Positions 14,161 through 23,266 of a DNA stretch of 64,000 nt are shown piece after piece. Every line of letters begins with the position of its first letter. Position 1 is the stretch's first letter. Below the pieces are notes generated by a model, which was not told the origin of the DNA, made no database searches, and saw nothing but the letters and a program-made list of their open reading frames with translations. The DNA lies in the NCBI GenBank assembly GCA_016709965.1, contig JADJLT010000001.1:2252037-2316036 (forward strand). The letters are read 5' to 3'. Made by a program: the position numbers and the translations under genes. Source of the DNA: Betaproteobacteria bacterium (lineage in GTDB: Bacteria > Pseudomonadota > Gammaproteobacteria > Burkholderiales > Rhodocyclaceae).

Positions 14161-16128
14161 ATGCCAAAGCAGGCGAATTTCGCCGCGGTGGATGGTTTGC
14201 ACACCTTTCCGCGCTTGTTGTTCCATCATGCCCATGTCCGTCCCAATGCGCCGGCCATGCGTGAAAAATATCTCGGCATCTGGCAAACCTGGACCTGGGC
14301 CGATGTTGCCGACCGCGTTCGTGCGTTGGCCTGTGGCTTGGCCTCGCTGGGCTTCAAGCGTGGCGACAATCTGGCGATCATCGGTGACAACCGGCCGCAT
14401 CTGTACATGATGATGACTGCTGCCCAATGCCTGGGTGGTGTGCCGGTGCCGCTTTACCAGGATGCCGTGGCCAACGAAATGTTGTTCGTCTTGCAGGATG
14501 CGAGCATCCGTTTCGTCGTCGTCGAAGATCAGGAGCAGGTCGACAAGATGCTCGAGGTCATGCCGGAAGTTGGCAGCCTCGCCCACATCATCTACGACGA
14601 TCCGCGCGGCATGCGTCATTACAGCCAGCCTTTCCTGCATGACATCCATGAGCTCATGGAAATGGGCCGGATTCATGATCGGAACCATACGACTTTCCTG
14701 AACGAGGAAGTCGAGCAAGGTCATTTCGACGACATCTCGGTGATGCTCTACACCTCGGGTACCACCGGCAAGCCGAAGGGCGTCTGCCAGACGCACGCCG
14801 CCTTCATCTCCGCCGCTCAGGGTGGCGTACAGGTCGACAAGCTGGGCGCTGACGGCGACATCCTGTCCTACCTGCCGATGGCCTGGGTTGGCGATCATCT
14901 ATTTTCCTACGCCCAGGCACTGGTCGCCGGTTTCACCATCAACTGCCCGGAATCCGGCGATACGGTGATGAGCGATCTGCGCGAAATCGGCCCAACCTGC
15001 TATTTCGCTCCGCCACGCGTTTTCGAAAGCCTGCTGACCTCGGTGATGATCCGCATGGAAGACGCCGGCAAGATCAAACAGAAAATGTTCCACCACTTCA
15101 TGGCCGTGGCCAAGCGTTGTGGTTCGGACATTCTGGATGGCAAGTCGGTTGGCTTTGGCGACCGGCTGCAATACTGGCTGGGCAATATCCTGGTCTACGG
15201 CCCGCTGCGCAATGTGCTCGGCATGAGCCGCATCCGCGTCGCTTATACGGCTGGCGCGGCGATTGGTCCGGAGTTGTTCCGCTTCTATCGTTCGATGGGC
15301 ATCAACCTCAAGCAGTTCTATGGCCAGACCGAAACCTGTGCCTACGTCTGTCTGCAGCCGGATGGCGCGATCAAATTCGATTCCGTCGGTCAACCGGCCC
15401 CGGGCGTCGAAATCAAAATCGCCGACAACGGCGAGGTGCTGGTCAAGGGACCGATGCTGCTCAAGGAATACTACAAGCGTCCGGACGCGACAGCCGAGGC
15501 GATCGATGCCAACGGCTACTTCATGACCGGTGACGCCGGCTTCCTCGACGAGGATGGCCACCTGAAGATCATCGACCGCGCCAAGGATGTCGGCAAGCTG
15601 ACGAACGGCGCGATGTTCGCGCCCAACTACATCGAGAACAAGCTGAAGTTCTTCCAGCACGTCAAGGAAGCGGTCTGCTTTGGCAATGGTCGTGACATGG
15701 TCTGCGCCTTCATCAATATCGACGTCAGCGCCGTCGGCAACTGGGCTGAACGCCGTGGCATTGCCTATTCGGGCTACGCCGACCTGGCCGGCAAGCCGGA
15801 AGTACTCGAACTGATCCGCGAATGCGTTGAACAGGTCAATGCCGATCTGGTGCACGACACGATGGTGGCTGATTCGCAGATTCACCGCTTCCTCGTGCTG
15901 CACAAAGAGCTTGATCCAGACGACGACGAGCTGACCCGGACGCGCAAGGTGCGCCGCAATTTTGTGGCCGAAAAATACAAGGTGCTGATCGATGCGCTCT
16001 ATGCGGGCAAGGCGAATCAGTTCATCGAAACCGAGGTCAAGTTCGAGGATGGTCGGCGCGGCAAAGTTTCTGCCGATCTGACGATCATCGAGGCCAAGAC
16101 CTTTCCGATCGTGAAGAAGGCTGCCTGA
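14161..16128 (+). CDS. AMP-forming long-chain-type acyl-CoA synthetase
   Basis: 655 residues, ATG preceded by gaggaga. It has the ANL-family phosphate loop YTSGTTGKPKG near residue 197, the YGQTET motif near residue 390, and the C-terminal hinge GDAGFLDEDGHLKIIDRAKD near residue 460. It activates a carboxylic acid to its CoA thioester with ATP. It is the first gene of an operon with a branched-chain-type ABC transporter, and its stop is one base from the next ATG. The context suggests activation of the imported acid; the substrate cannot be read from sequence. Confidence 0.9.
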   Translation: MPKQANFAAVDGLHTFPRLLFHHAHVRPNAPAMREKYLGIWQTWTWADVADRVRALACGLASLGFKRGDNLAIIGDNRPHLYMMMTAAQCLGGVPVPLYQDAVANEMLFVLQDASIRFVVVEDQEQVDKMLEVMPEVGSLAHIIYDDPRGMRHYSQPFLHDIHELMEMGRIHDRNHTTFLNEEVEQGHFDDISVMLYTSGTTGKPKGVCQTHAAFISAAQGGVQVDKLGADGDILSYLPMAWVGDHLFSYAQALVAGFTINCPESGDTVMSDLREIGPTCYFAPPRVFESLLTSVMIRMEDAGKIKQKMFHHFMAVAKRCGSDILDGKSVGFGDRLQYWLGNILVYGPLRNVLGMSRIRVAYTAGAAIGPELFRFYRSMGINLKQFYGQTETCAYVCLQPDGAIKFDSVGQPAPGVEIKIADNGEVLVKGPMLLKEYYKRPDATAEAIDANGYFMTGDAGFLDEDGHLKIIDRAKDVGKLTNGAMFAPNYIENKLKFFQHVKEAVCFGNGRDMVCAFINIDVSAVGNWAERRGIAYSGYADLAGKPEVLELIRECVEQVNADLVHDTMVADSQIHRFLVLHKELDPDDDELTRTRKVRRNFVAEKYKVLIDALYAGKANQFIETEVKFEDGRRGKVSADLTIIEAKTFPIVKKAA

Positions 16129-16129
16129 T

Positions 16130-16912
16130 ATGTCCAAGAAAATAGGCGACGTCATTCTCGACCTGCAGAATATTTCCCTGCGCTTCGGCGGCGTCAAGGC
16201 GCTGACCGATATCTCCTTCAACGTTCGCGAGCATGAAATCCGCGCCATCATCGGCCCGAACGGCGCCGGCAAAAGCTCGATGCTCAACGTCATCAACGGC
16301 GTCTATCACCCGCAGGAAGGCAAGATTTTCTGGCACGGCAAGGAGCGCAAGAAGATGGAGCCGCACATGGCGGCCCAGCAGAACATTGCCCGCACCTTCC
16401 AGAACATCGCGCTGTTCAAGGGCATGAGCGTGCTCGACAACATAATGACCGGGCGCATCACCAAGATGAAGGCCAACTTCATCGAGCATGCGCTGTGGTT
16501 TGGCCGGGCCCGGAAGGAAGAGCTGGAGCACCGCAAGAAGGTCGAGGAGGTGATCGACTTCCTGGAAATTCAACACATCCGCAAGACCCCGGTCGGTCGC
16601 CTGCCTTACGGCCTCCAAAAGCGGGTCGAGCTGGGTCGGGCGTTGGCGGCCGAGCCGTCGATGCTGCTGCTCGACGAACCAATGGCCGGCATGAACGTTG
16701 AAGAGAAACAGGACATGTGCCGTTTCATCCTCGACGTCAATGACCAGTTCGGAACAACGATTGTGCTGATCGAGCATGACATGGGTGTCGTCATGGATAT
16801 TTCCGACCGCGTCGTGGTGCTCGACTACGGCAAGAAGATTGGTGATGGCGAGCCGGAAGACGTCAAAAATAACGAGGATGTCATCAAGGCATACCTCGGT
16901 GCTGGCCATTAG
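16130..16912 (+). CDS. ABC transporter ATP-binding protein, LivG type
   Basis: 260 residues. Walker A is GPNGAGKSS near residue 43, the LivG-type signature LPYGLQKRVELGRAL near residue 160 and Walker B MLLLDEP near residue 182, with the H-loop IEHDMGVVM. BCA_ABC_TP_C-like ending (VIKAYLGAGH). It powers uptake together with the permeases and ATPase downstream. Confidence 0.92.
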   Translation: MSKKIGDVILDLQNISLRFGGVKALTDISFNVREHEIRAIIGPNGAGKSSMLNVINGVYHPQEGKIFWHGKERKKMEPHMAAQQNIARTFQNIALFKGMSVLDNIMTGRITKMKANFIEHALWFGRARKEELEHRKKVEEVIDFLEIQHIRKTPVGRLPYGLQKRVELGRALAAEPSMLLLDEPMAGMNVEEKQDMCRFILDVNDQFGTTIVLIEHDMGVVMDISDRVVVLDYGKKIGDGEPEDVKNNEDVIKAYLGAGH

Positions 16913-16923
16913 GAGAGACCGAG

Positions 16924-17838
16924 ATGAATTTTTTCCTTGAAGTTCTGATTGGCGGCCTGCTGTCCGGCGTGATGTATGCGCTGGTCGCCCTCGGTTTCGT
17001 GATGATCTACAAAGCCTCCGGCGTCTTCAACTTTGCCCAGGGCGCCATGGTCTATCTCGCTGCGCTATCGGTGGTTGGCTGCATGGAGAAGGGCGCGCCG
17101 CTGTGGCTGGCGATCATCCTCGCTTTCGTCATCATGACCTTGTTCGGCATCGCCACCGAGAAGTTTGTGCTGCGCAAACTGGTCAATCAGCCGCCCATCG
17201 CGCTGTTCATGGCGACCATTGGTCTGGCCTTCTTCATCGAAGGTCTGGCGCCGATGATTTTTGGCAGCGAACCGCGGGCGCTGGAACTGGGCATTGTCGA
17301 CGAGCCGATTCCCTGGATTCTCGACAACTGGAACATGGTGATTTCCAAGTTCGATCTGGTTGCTGCCGGCGTGGCTGCCGTGCTCGTCGCCACACTTGCC
17401 CTGTTCTTCCAGTACACCCGGATCGGTCGGGCTTTGCGAGCCGTGGCAGACGACCATCAGGCCGCCTTGTCGATCGGTATTCCGTTGCAACACATCTGGG
17501 CGATTGTCTGGGGTGTGGCCGGGTTCGTGGCACTGGTTGCCGGCATGATGTGGGGGGCGCGCAATGGTGTGCAGTTTGCGCTCACTTTCACCGCACTCAA
17601 GGCGCTGCCAGTGTTGATCCTCGGCGGATTCACCTCAGTGCCGGGGGCGATCGTCGGTGGCTTGATCATCGGCGCTTCGGAAAAGCTGGCTGAAATCTAC
17701 ATTCCGCCGGTCATGCAGGATCTGTTTGGTGGCAACTTCGGCGGCATTGAGGGCTGGTTCCCTTACGTGCTGGCACTTCTGTTCTTGCTGATTAGACCTG
17801 AAGGTCTGTTCGGCGAACGCCATATCGACCGGGTTTAA
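16924..17838 (+). CDS. Branched-chain-type ABC permease, LivH type
   Basis: 304 residues with about eight membrane helices, starting LEVLIGGLLSGVMYALVALG and FNFAQGAMV, the standard LivH opening. The EAA-like loop ALSIGIPLQHIWAIVWG lies near residue 185. It is full length. A Shine-Dalgarno (aggagag) lies 7 bases before the ATG, and the gene is 11 bases after the ATPase. Confidence 0.92.
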   Translation: MNFFLEVLIGGLLSGVMYALVALGFVMIYKASGVFNFAQGAMVYLAALSVVGCMEKGAPLWLAIILAFVIMTLFGIATEKFVLRKLVNQPPIALFMATIGLAFFIEGLAPMIFGSEPRALELGIVDEPIPWILDNWNMVISKFDLVAAGVAAVLVATLALFFQYTRIGRALRAVADDHQAALSIGIPLQHIWAIVWGVAGFVALVAGMMWGARNGVQFALTFTALKALPVLILGGFTSVPGAIVGGLIIGASEKLAEIYIPPVMQDLFGGNFGGIEGWFPYVLALLFLLIRPEGLFGERHIDRV

Positions 17839-17850
17839 GGGAGAGAACAC

Positions 17851-18927
17851 ATGCTTTATCGTGAAGCCGGTCAATTCAAGACGACCTACGCGGCCGACCA
17901 GCAAATTTTTCCGATTCGGCAGGACCGGATCGGCATCATTGCCCTGCTGGCAGTTGCTTTCATCGGGGTGCCGCTGTTTGCCAGCGAATACTGGTTTTCG
18001 GCCATTCTGATTCCCTTCCTTATTTTTGCCCTTGCCTCGCTGGGCCTGAATGTCCTGACCGGTTATGCCGGCCAGCTTTCGCTGGGTTCGGCGGCGTTCA
18101 TGGCGGTGGGCGCCTATGCAGCCTATAACTTCCAGCTGCGCATCGAGGGCATCCCGATTTTGCTTTCCTTCGCTTTTGCCGGGTTGACCGCAGCAAGCGT
18201 CGGTATCTTGTTCGGTTTGCCGTCCCTGCGCATCAAGGGCTTTTATCTGGCAGTCGCGACGCTTGCCGCGCAATTTTTCATCGTCTGGTGCCTGACCAAG
18301 TTTCCGTGGCTGTCCAACAACTCGTCGTCGGGCGTGATTTCGACACAAAAATTGATCATGTTCGGTCATGAGCTGGATACGCCGGTCGAAAAATACCTGT
18401 TGGTGCTTTCCATCGTGGTGGTCATGGCGCTGGCGGCGAAAAACATGGTGCGCTCCTCGACGGGCCGGGCCTGGATGGCGGTGCGCGACATGGACGTGGC
18501 GGCCTCGGTCATTGGTATCAAGCTGATGCCGACCAAGCTGCTCGCCTTTGCCGTCAGCTCCTTTTATTGCGGCGTGGCCGGCGCGATGTACGCCTTCTGC
18601 TACCTTGGCTCGGTTGAGCCGGACGGCTTCTCGCTCGATATGTCGTTCAAGATCCTGTTCATGATCATCATCGGCGGGGTCGGCTCGATCATGGGCAGTT
18701 TCCTCGGCGCCGCTTTCATCCTGCTGCTGCCGATCTTTCTCGATATTGCCCTGCCTTTCTTCGCTGAAGTGCTCGGTCTACCGTTTTCCAGCGCTACCGT
18801 GTCGCACATCCAGATTCTGGTGTTCGGGGCGCTGATCATGTTTTTCCTGATCGTAGAGCCGCACGGGCTGGCCCGTTTGTGGCAAATCGCCAAGGAGAAG
18901 CTGCGCTTGTGGCCGTTCCCGCACTAG
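17851..18927 (+). CDS. Branched-chain-type ABC permease, LivM type
   Basis: 358 residues, about ten membrane helices. LivM signatures are LGLNVLTGYAGQLSLGSAAFMAVGAYAA-type text near residue 65 and a membrane-proximal cytoplasmic loop RDMDVAASVIGIKLMPTKLLAF near residue 215. It forms the channel with the LivH-type protein. A GGTTGACCG-box lies inside it (18160-18195), encoding AGLTAAS within a membrane helix. Confidence 0.92.
   Translation: MLYREAGQFKTTYAADQQIFPIRQDRIGIIALLAVAFIGVPLFASEYWFSAILIPFLIFALASLGLNVLTGYAGQLSLGSAAFMAVGAYAAYNFQLRIEGIPILLSFAFAGLTAASVGILFGLPSLRIKGFYLAVATLAAQFFIVWCLTKFPWLSNNSSSGVISTQKLIMFGHELDTPVEKYLLVLSIVVVMALAAKNMVRSSTGRAWMAVRDMDVAASVIGIKLMPTKLLAFAVSSFYCGVAGAMYAFCYLGSVEPDGFSLDMSFKILFMIIIGGVGSIMGSFLGAAFILLLPIFLDIALPFFAEVLGLPFSSATVSHIQILVFGALIMFFLIVEPHGLARLWQIAKEKLRLWPFPH
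18160..18195 (+). repeat. GGTTGACCG-box, copy 6 (inside a LivM-type gene)
   Basis: tgctttccttcgcttttgcc then GGGTTGACCGCAGCAAGC; exact core 18182-18190. Sense orientation within coding sequence. The T-rich half is compatible with membrane-helix codons. Confidence 0.6.
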
Positions 18928-18992
18928 GAGCGACTGCACTCGAAGTGGCGATGGCATCGTCGCTTATTTGTAATAACTGGAGGAGACACTCA

Positions 18993-20315
18993 ATGATTAA
19001 AAAATTCAAACCCGCTATTGCCGCCGCTGCGGTGTCCCTGGCCATGCTGTCGCAGATGGTCGTGGCTGCCGAAGAGCAGTTTTTTCCGCTGATTAGCTAT
19101 CGTGTCGGTCCTTATGGTTCTACAGGGCAACCGTGGTTTTCAGGGTTTATCGACTACCTCAACTATGTCAATCTCAAGGAAAAGGGTGTCAATGGCGTCC
19201 TGATGACCTACGAAGAGTGCGAAACCGAATACAACAACGCCAAGGGCGTCGAATGCTACGAGCGCCTGAAGAGCAAGGCCGCCAAGTCGGCCGGTCCGCT
19301 GCACACGATGTCAACAGGAGTTTCTTACGCGCTGATCGACAAGTCGGCCCAGGACAAGCTGCCGCTGGCCATGATGGGTTACGGCCGCACCGATGCGGTG
19401 GATGGCTCGGTCTTCCCCTACGCCTTCCCGCTGGTCACGACTTATCAGATGCAGGCCTCGGCCATTATCAAGTTCCTCAAGGACAAGAATGGCGGCAGCC
19501 TGGCAGGCAAGAAGATCGTTTATCTGTACCACGACTCGGCCTACGGCAAGGAAGCCATCGTTGCACTCAATGCCGAGGCGGCGCTGAACAAGTTCTCGCT
19601 GGTCCAGATTCCGGTGGCGCATCCGGGCAATGAGCAGGGCGCCCAGTGGCTCAAGATACGTCAGGAAAAGCCCGATTTCGTCGTTTTCTGGGGCTGGGGC
19701 GTCATGAACCAGACGGCGATCAAGGCGGCCCAGAAAGTCGGCTTCCCTCGTGACAAGATGATTGGCTCCTGGTGGGCAGGTTCAGAGGAGGATACCGTGC
19801 CGGCCGGCGAAGCCGCCAAGGGCTACATGGCTGCGACGTGGAACGTGGCGGGCAAGCAGGTGCCGGTCATCGCCGACATTGAGAAGGTTGTCTACGGCGC
19901 CGGCAAGGGCAATATGGAAGACAAGGCGAAGATCGGCACCGTCCTCTACAACCGTGGCGTTTCTGCCGCCGTGCTGTCGGTCGAGGCCATCCGCAAGGGG
20001 CAGGAAAAGTACGGCAAGGGCAAGGCACTGACCGGCGAACAGACCCGTTGGGCGCTGGAAAACCTGAACATCACGGATGCCCGCCTGAAGGCGATTGGCG
20101 CCACCGACCTGTTGCCGGAAATCAAGACTTCCTGTGCCAATCATGAAGGCTCGGGCAAGGTGAAGATCCAGCAATGGGATGGTGCCAAGTGGGTCCCGGT
20201 CTCCGGCTGGATCGAGGGTAACAAGGGGTTGATCCACCCGCTCTTCCAGGCTTCCGCCAAACAGTACGCCAAGGAAAAGGGCATTACGCCGCGCGATTGT
20301 TCCAAGGAAAAGTGA
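18993..20315 (+). CDS. ABC transporter periplasmic binding protein (branched-chain/aromatic-acid type)
   Basis: 440 residues from ATG 18993 (ggagga upstream), with a signal peptide (AIAAAAVSLAMLSQMVVAAEE). It is a two-lobed periplasmic-binding fold of the Leu/Ile/Val group with YHDSAYGKEAIVALN near residue 180 and GSWWAGSEEDTVPAGEAAKGY near residue 255. At 440 residues it is longer than LivK/LivJ (about 370), like binding proteins from aromatic-acid clusters. It delivers the substrate to the preceding permeases. A 65-base gap precedes it. Confidence 0.88.
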   Translation: MIKKFKPAIAAAAVSLAMLSQMVVAAEEQFFPLISYRVGPYGSTGQPWFSGFIDYLNYVNLKEKGVNGVLMTYEECETEYNNAKGVECYERLKSKAAKSAGPLHTMSTGVSYALIDKSAQDKLPLAMMGYGRTDAVDGSVFPYAFPLVTTYQMQASAIIKFLKDKNGGSLAGKKIVYLYHDSAYGKEAIVALNAEAALNKFSLVQIPVAHPGNEQGAQWLKIRQEKPDFVVFWGWGVMNQTAIKAAQKVGFPRDKMIGSWWAGSEEDTVPAGEAAKGYMAATWNVAGKQVPVIADIEKVVYGAGKGNMEDKAKIGTVLYNRGVSAAVLSVEAIRKGQEKYGKGKALTGEQTRWALENLNITDARLKAIGATDLLPEIKTSCANHEGSGKVKIQQWDGAKWVPVSGWIEGNKGLIHPLFQASAKQYAKEKGITPRDCSKEK

Positions 20316-20382
20316 ACCGTCAGGCGGAAAGCGTGGGGGCGTGAGCCCTCACTCTTTCTCGTCGCCCCTTGAATCGGAAACG

Positions 20383-21216
20383 ATGATGAATACACAAACT
20401 GCCGCCGTAGCGCCGGATCAGTACCTGAGCATCAATAATATCGAGGTCATCTACGACCACGTGATTCTGGTGCTCAAAGGCGTGTCGCTGAACGTGCCGA
20501 AGGGCAAGATTGTCGCTTTGCTGGGGGCCAACGGCGCCGGCAAATCGACGACGCTGAAGGCGATTTCCAACCTGCTGCACGCCGAGCGCGGCGATGTGAC
20601 CAAGGGTTCCGTCGAGTACAAGGGCAACCGCATCGATCAGCTGACGCCGAACGAACTGGTCAAGCGCGGGGTCATCCAGGTCATGGAAGGGCGGCATTGT
20701 TTTGGCCACCTGACCATTGAGGAAAATTTGCTGACCGGCGCCTACACGCGCAGCATTTCGCGCGGCGAGTTGAAGGACAGCCTGGAAAAGGTCTATCACT
20801 ACTTCCCGCGGCTGAAAACGCGGCGCACCTCGCAGGCTGGCTACACCTCCGGCGGTGAGCAGCAGATGTGCGCCATTGGTCGGGCGCTGATGGCCAAGCC
20901 GGAAATGATCCTGCTCGATGAGCCGTCGATGGGCCTGGCGCCGCAGATCGTCGAGGAAATTTTCGAGATCGTGAAAGACCTGAATAGCCGGGAGAACGTC
21001 AGTTTCCTGCTGGCCGAGCAGAACACCATGGTGGCGCTGAAATATGCGGATTTTGGCTACATCCTGGAGAACGGGCGGGTGGTGATGGAAGGGGATGCGG
21101 AAGATCTGCGGACGAATGAGGATGTTAAGGAGTTTTATCTGGGACTCTCCTCGGCCGGGCGCAAATCCTTCAAAGACGTCAAACACTACCGTCGCCGCAA
21201 ACGCTGGCTCTCCTGA
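20383..21216 (+). CDS. ABC transporter ATP-binding protein, LivF type
   Basis: 277 residues from ATG 20383 (a GTG at 20341 is possible but less likely). Walker A is GANGAGKSTT near residue 48, signature TSGGEQQMCAIGRAL near residue 160, Walker B MILLDEPSMGLAP near residue 182. It carries a basic extra tail (SFKDVKHYRRRKRWLS) beyond the usual LivF end. It completes the transporter that begins at 16130. Confidence 0.92.
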   Translation: MMNTQTAAVAPDQYLSINNIEVIYDHVILVLKGVSLNVPKGKIVALLGANGAGKSTTLKAISNLLHAERGDVTKGSVEYKGNRIDQLTPNELVKRGVIQVMEGRHCFGHLTIEENLLTGAYTRSISRGELKDSLEKVYHYFPRLKTRRTSQAGYTSGGEQQMCAIGRALMAKPEMILLDEPSMGLAPQIVEEIFEIVKDLNSRENVSFLLAEQNTMVALKYADFGYILENGRVVMEGDAEDLRTNEDVKEFYLGLSSAGRKSFKDVKHYRRRKRWLS

Positions 21217-21358
21217 CGGTTGCAGTGCGCGTTCCATGGCGGCGTTGTCGGCCGGCTTGTTGGCAGGAGCCAACGGCGCCGGCCTCCGCCTTGCCCTGAA
21301 ACGCTACTTTGCAACCCTCGGGCTGTGTGGGTGCTTTGGCTTGACTGAAAAACCAAAT

Positions 21359-21393
21359 GCCACGGTCAACCGGAAAAAACGGAGAAAAATGAA
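21359..21393 (-). repeat. GGTTGACCG-box, copy 7, supplying the next gene's Shine-Dalgarno
   Basis: Reverse orientation: CACGGTCAACCGGAAAAAAC followed by ggagaaaaatgaa and the ATG at 21394. Exact core 21363-21371. The GGAG lies within the A/T-rich half of the repeat. Confidence 0.8.
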
Positions 21394-22623
21394 ATGAGCT
21401 ATTACGACCCGCTCGAAACCCGCGATCCGGAAGAGCGTGAAGCAGATTTGATGGACAAGCTGGCGCGCCAGGTGGCGCATGCCAAGGAAACGACGCATTA
21501 CTATTTTCAGTCGTTGGCCGGCATCAATCCGTTCGACTGTGTCAGCCGCGGCGCGCTGGCCAAATTGCCGTTGACGCGCAAGCGCGATCTGATCGACCTG
21601 CAGAAAAAGACACCGCCTTTCGGGGGCTTGAACGCACTGGCCCGCAGCAAGGCCAAGCGGGTGTTTGCATCGCCCGGCCCGATCTATGAGCTGCAGGGCG
21701 GCGAGATGGACCATTGGCGGCTGGCGCGTGCACTTTATGCAGCCGGTTTCCGGCATGGCGACCTGATTCACAATTGTTACGCCTACCATTTCACGCCCGG
21801 CGCTTTCATGATGGAGGGCGGGGCGCGCAAGCTCGGCTGTTCGGTATTCCCCGGCGGTACCGGGCAGACCGAACAGCAGGTCCAGGCCATGGTGGACCTG
21901 CGGCCGGAAGGCTATGTGGGCACGCCGTCCTTTCTGCGCATCATTGTTGAAAAGGCAGAAGAGCTGGGGGCCGATATTTCGTCACTGAAGAAGGCCCTGG
22001 TGTCTGGCGAGGCCTTGCCCGGTGCCACCCGCGCCTGGCTCAACGAGCGCGGCATCACCGTACGCCAGTGTTATGCGACGGCAGATATCGGTGCCATTGC
22101 CTACGAAACCGAGGCGGAGCAAGGGATGATTGTCGAGGAAGAGGTGCTGCTCGAGATCGTTCGCCCCGGCACCGGGGAGCCGGTTCCCCCCGGCGAAGTC
22201 GGCGAGGTCGTGGTGACGACTTTCAACCCGGATTACCCGCTGATTCGTTTTGCCACCGGCGACCTTTCGGCAATTTTGACCGGACGTTCGCCCTGTGGTC
22301 GCAGCAATATTCGTTTGAAAGGCTGGATGGGCCGGGCTGATCAGACGACCAAGATCAAAGGTATGTTTGTCCATCCCGAGCAGATCGCCGAAATCGCCAG
22401 CCGGCATCCTGAAATTCAGCGCATGCGCCTGGTGGTCGACAACATGAGCGGGCAGGATCGCATGGTGCTCCATTGCGAAATCGAGCCCGGCCATGAAGCG
22501 CTAGACTCATCCTTGCTTGGCAGTTTGCGTGACGTGACGAAACTGCGTGGCGAAGTGGCCTTTTCGGCTCCCGGAGGCTTGCCCAACGACGGGAAGGTGA
22601 TCGAAGATAGCCGTATCTATTGA
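21394..22623 (+). CDS. Phenylacetate-CoA ligase-like (PaaK family) enzyme
   Basis: 409 residues. It has the PaaK layout: N-terminal YYDPLETRDPEEREADL, a phosphate-loop region replaced by FASPGPIYELQGG near residue 92, YATADIGAIAYE near residue 228 and the C-terminal hinge IRLKGWMGRADQTTKIKGMFV near residue 308. The family activates aryl acids to CoA thioesters. The usual serine/glycine-rich TSGTTG loop is not seen, so the ATP-binding loop is divergent. It is the last gene of the transporter/CoA-ligase operon. Confidence 0.85.
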   Translation: MSYYDPLETRDPEEREADLMDKLARQVAHAKETTHYYFQSLAGINPFDCVSRGALAKLPLTRKRDLIDLQKKTPPFGGLNALARSKAKRVFASPGPIYELQGGEMDHWRLARALYAAGFRHGDLIHNCYAYHFTPGAFMMEGGARKLGCSVFPGGTGQTEQQVQAMVDLRPEGYVGTPSFLRIIVEKAEELGADISSLKKALVSGEALPGATRAWLNERGITVRQCYATADIGAIAYETEAEQGMIVEEEVLLEIVRPGTGEPVPPGEVGEVVVTTFNPDYPLIRFATGDLSAILTGRSPCGRSNIRLKGWMGRADQTTKIKGMFVHPEQIAEIASRHPEIQRMRLVVDNMSGQDRMVLHCEIEPGHEALDSSLLGSLRDVTKLRGEVAFSAPGGLPNDGKVIEDSRIY

Positions 22624-22637
22624 TCCGGGTGTCTTTC

Positions 22638-23138
22638 ATGCGAATCCTTGTGCTTGCCATGGCGTGGTTGGCAATCTCGGTGCAGGCCGCCGAGCCGGTA
22701 TTGCGCCCTTCGGCACAGCTGTTGTTCAAAGACCCGGGCATGCTGAAAGTGGGTCAGTGCGTACGCTACGACGAGGGGGGGGCAGGTTGGGTCATTACCG
22801 AGCCGGTGTTCTACCTGAAAGGCGAGGTCCTCTCCGCTGAGGTGGTGACTCGGCATCTCGGCCACTGTCCGGTGGTGCCCGGCAAGAACATGGATCAGTA
22901 CACCCGGGCCGAGTTCAACCGCCATGCACGGGCTTATCCCTGCGTCTCAACGGATGTGGCGGAGCGCGACGAGCAGATTGGCATTGTTCGCGTCCGGGTT
23001 GTCGATTGGGAGACGCCTCACGCCAAAAAGGCCGAAAACGCAGGCCGTCTCTATCGCGGTACTTTCATTGATCAGCCTCTGCAGCAAGGCATGGAGATCG
23101 AGCTGGAAGCTGATTTGCTGGAAGTTTGCGGCCTGTGA
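22638..23138 (+). CDS. Exported protein of unknown function
   Basis: 166 residues from ATG 22638, with a signal peptide (MRILVLAMAWLAISVQAAE). The mature part contains two close cysteine-bearing segments (LKVGQCVRYDE, LGHCPVVPG) and further cysteines (YPCVST, LEVCGL), suggesting disulfides in the periplasm. I do not recognise a family. It starts 15 bases after the PaaK-like gene and could be the end of that operon. Confidence 0.6.
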   Translation: MRILVLAMAWLAISVQAAEPVLRPSAQLLFKDPGMLKVGQCVRYDEGGAGWVITEPVFYLKGEVLSAEVVTRHLGHCPVVPGKNMDQYTRAEFNRHARAYPCVSTDVAERDEQIGIVRVRVVDWETPHAKKAENAGRLYRGTFIDQPLQQGMEIELEADLLEVCGL

Positions 23139-23266
23139 GCCACCGGGCAAGCGGGCTGAATTGCTGGCCCCGCCGTGGACGGTAGTACATGCAGCGGATG
23201 AAGTTGGCACACGCTTAGGGCATGATTATCAAGCCAGCTTGGAGAATGAGGTCAGGAAATCACGCC

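Noticed and set aside
15387..15395. Exact GGTTGACCG core in the acyl-CoA synthetase
   Set aside because: No T-rich arm; codons for VGQP explain it. Counted as a core but not listed as a repeat copy.
14899..16296. 465-residue antisense frame over the acyl-CoA synthetase
   Set aside because: Covers a clear ANL enzyme; no domain of its own.
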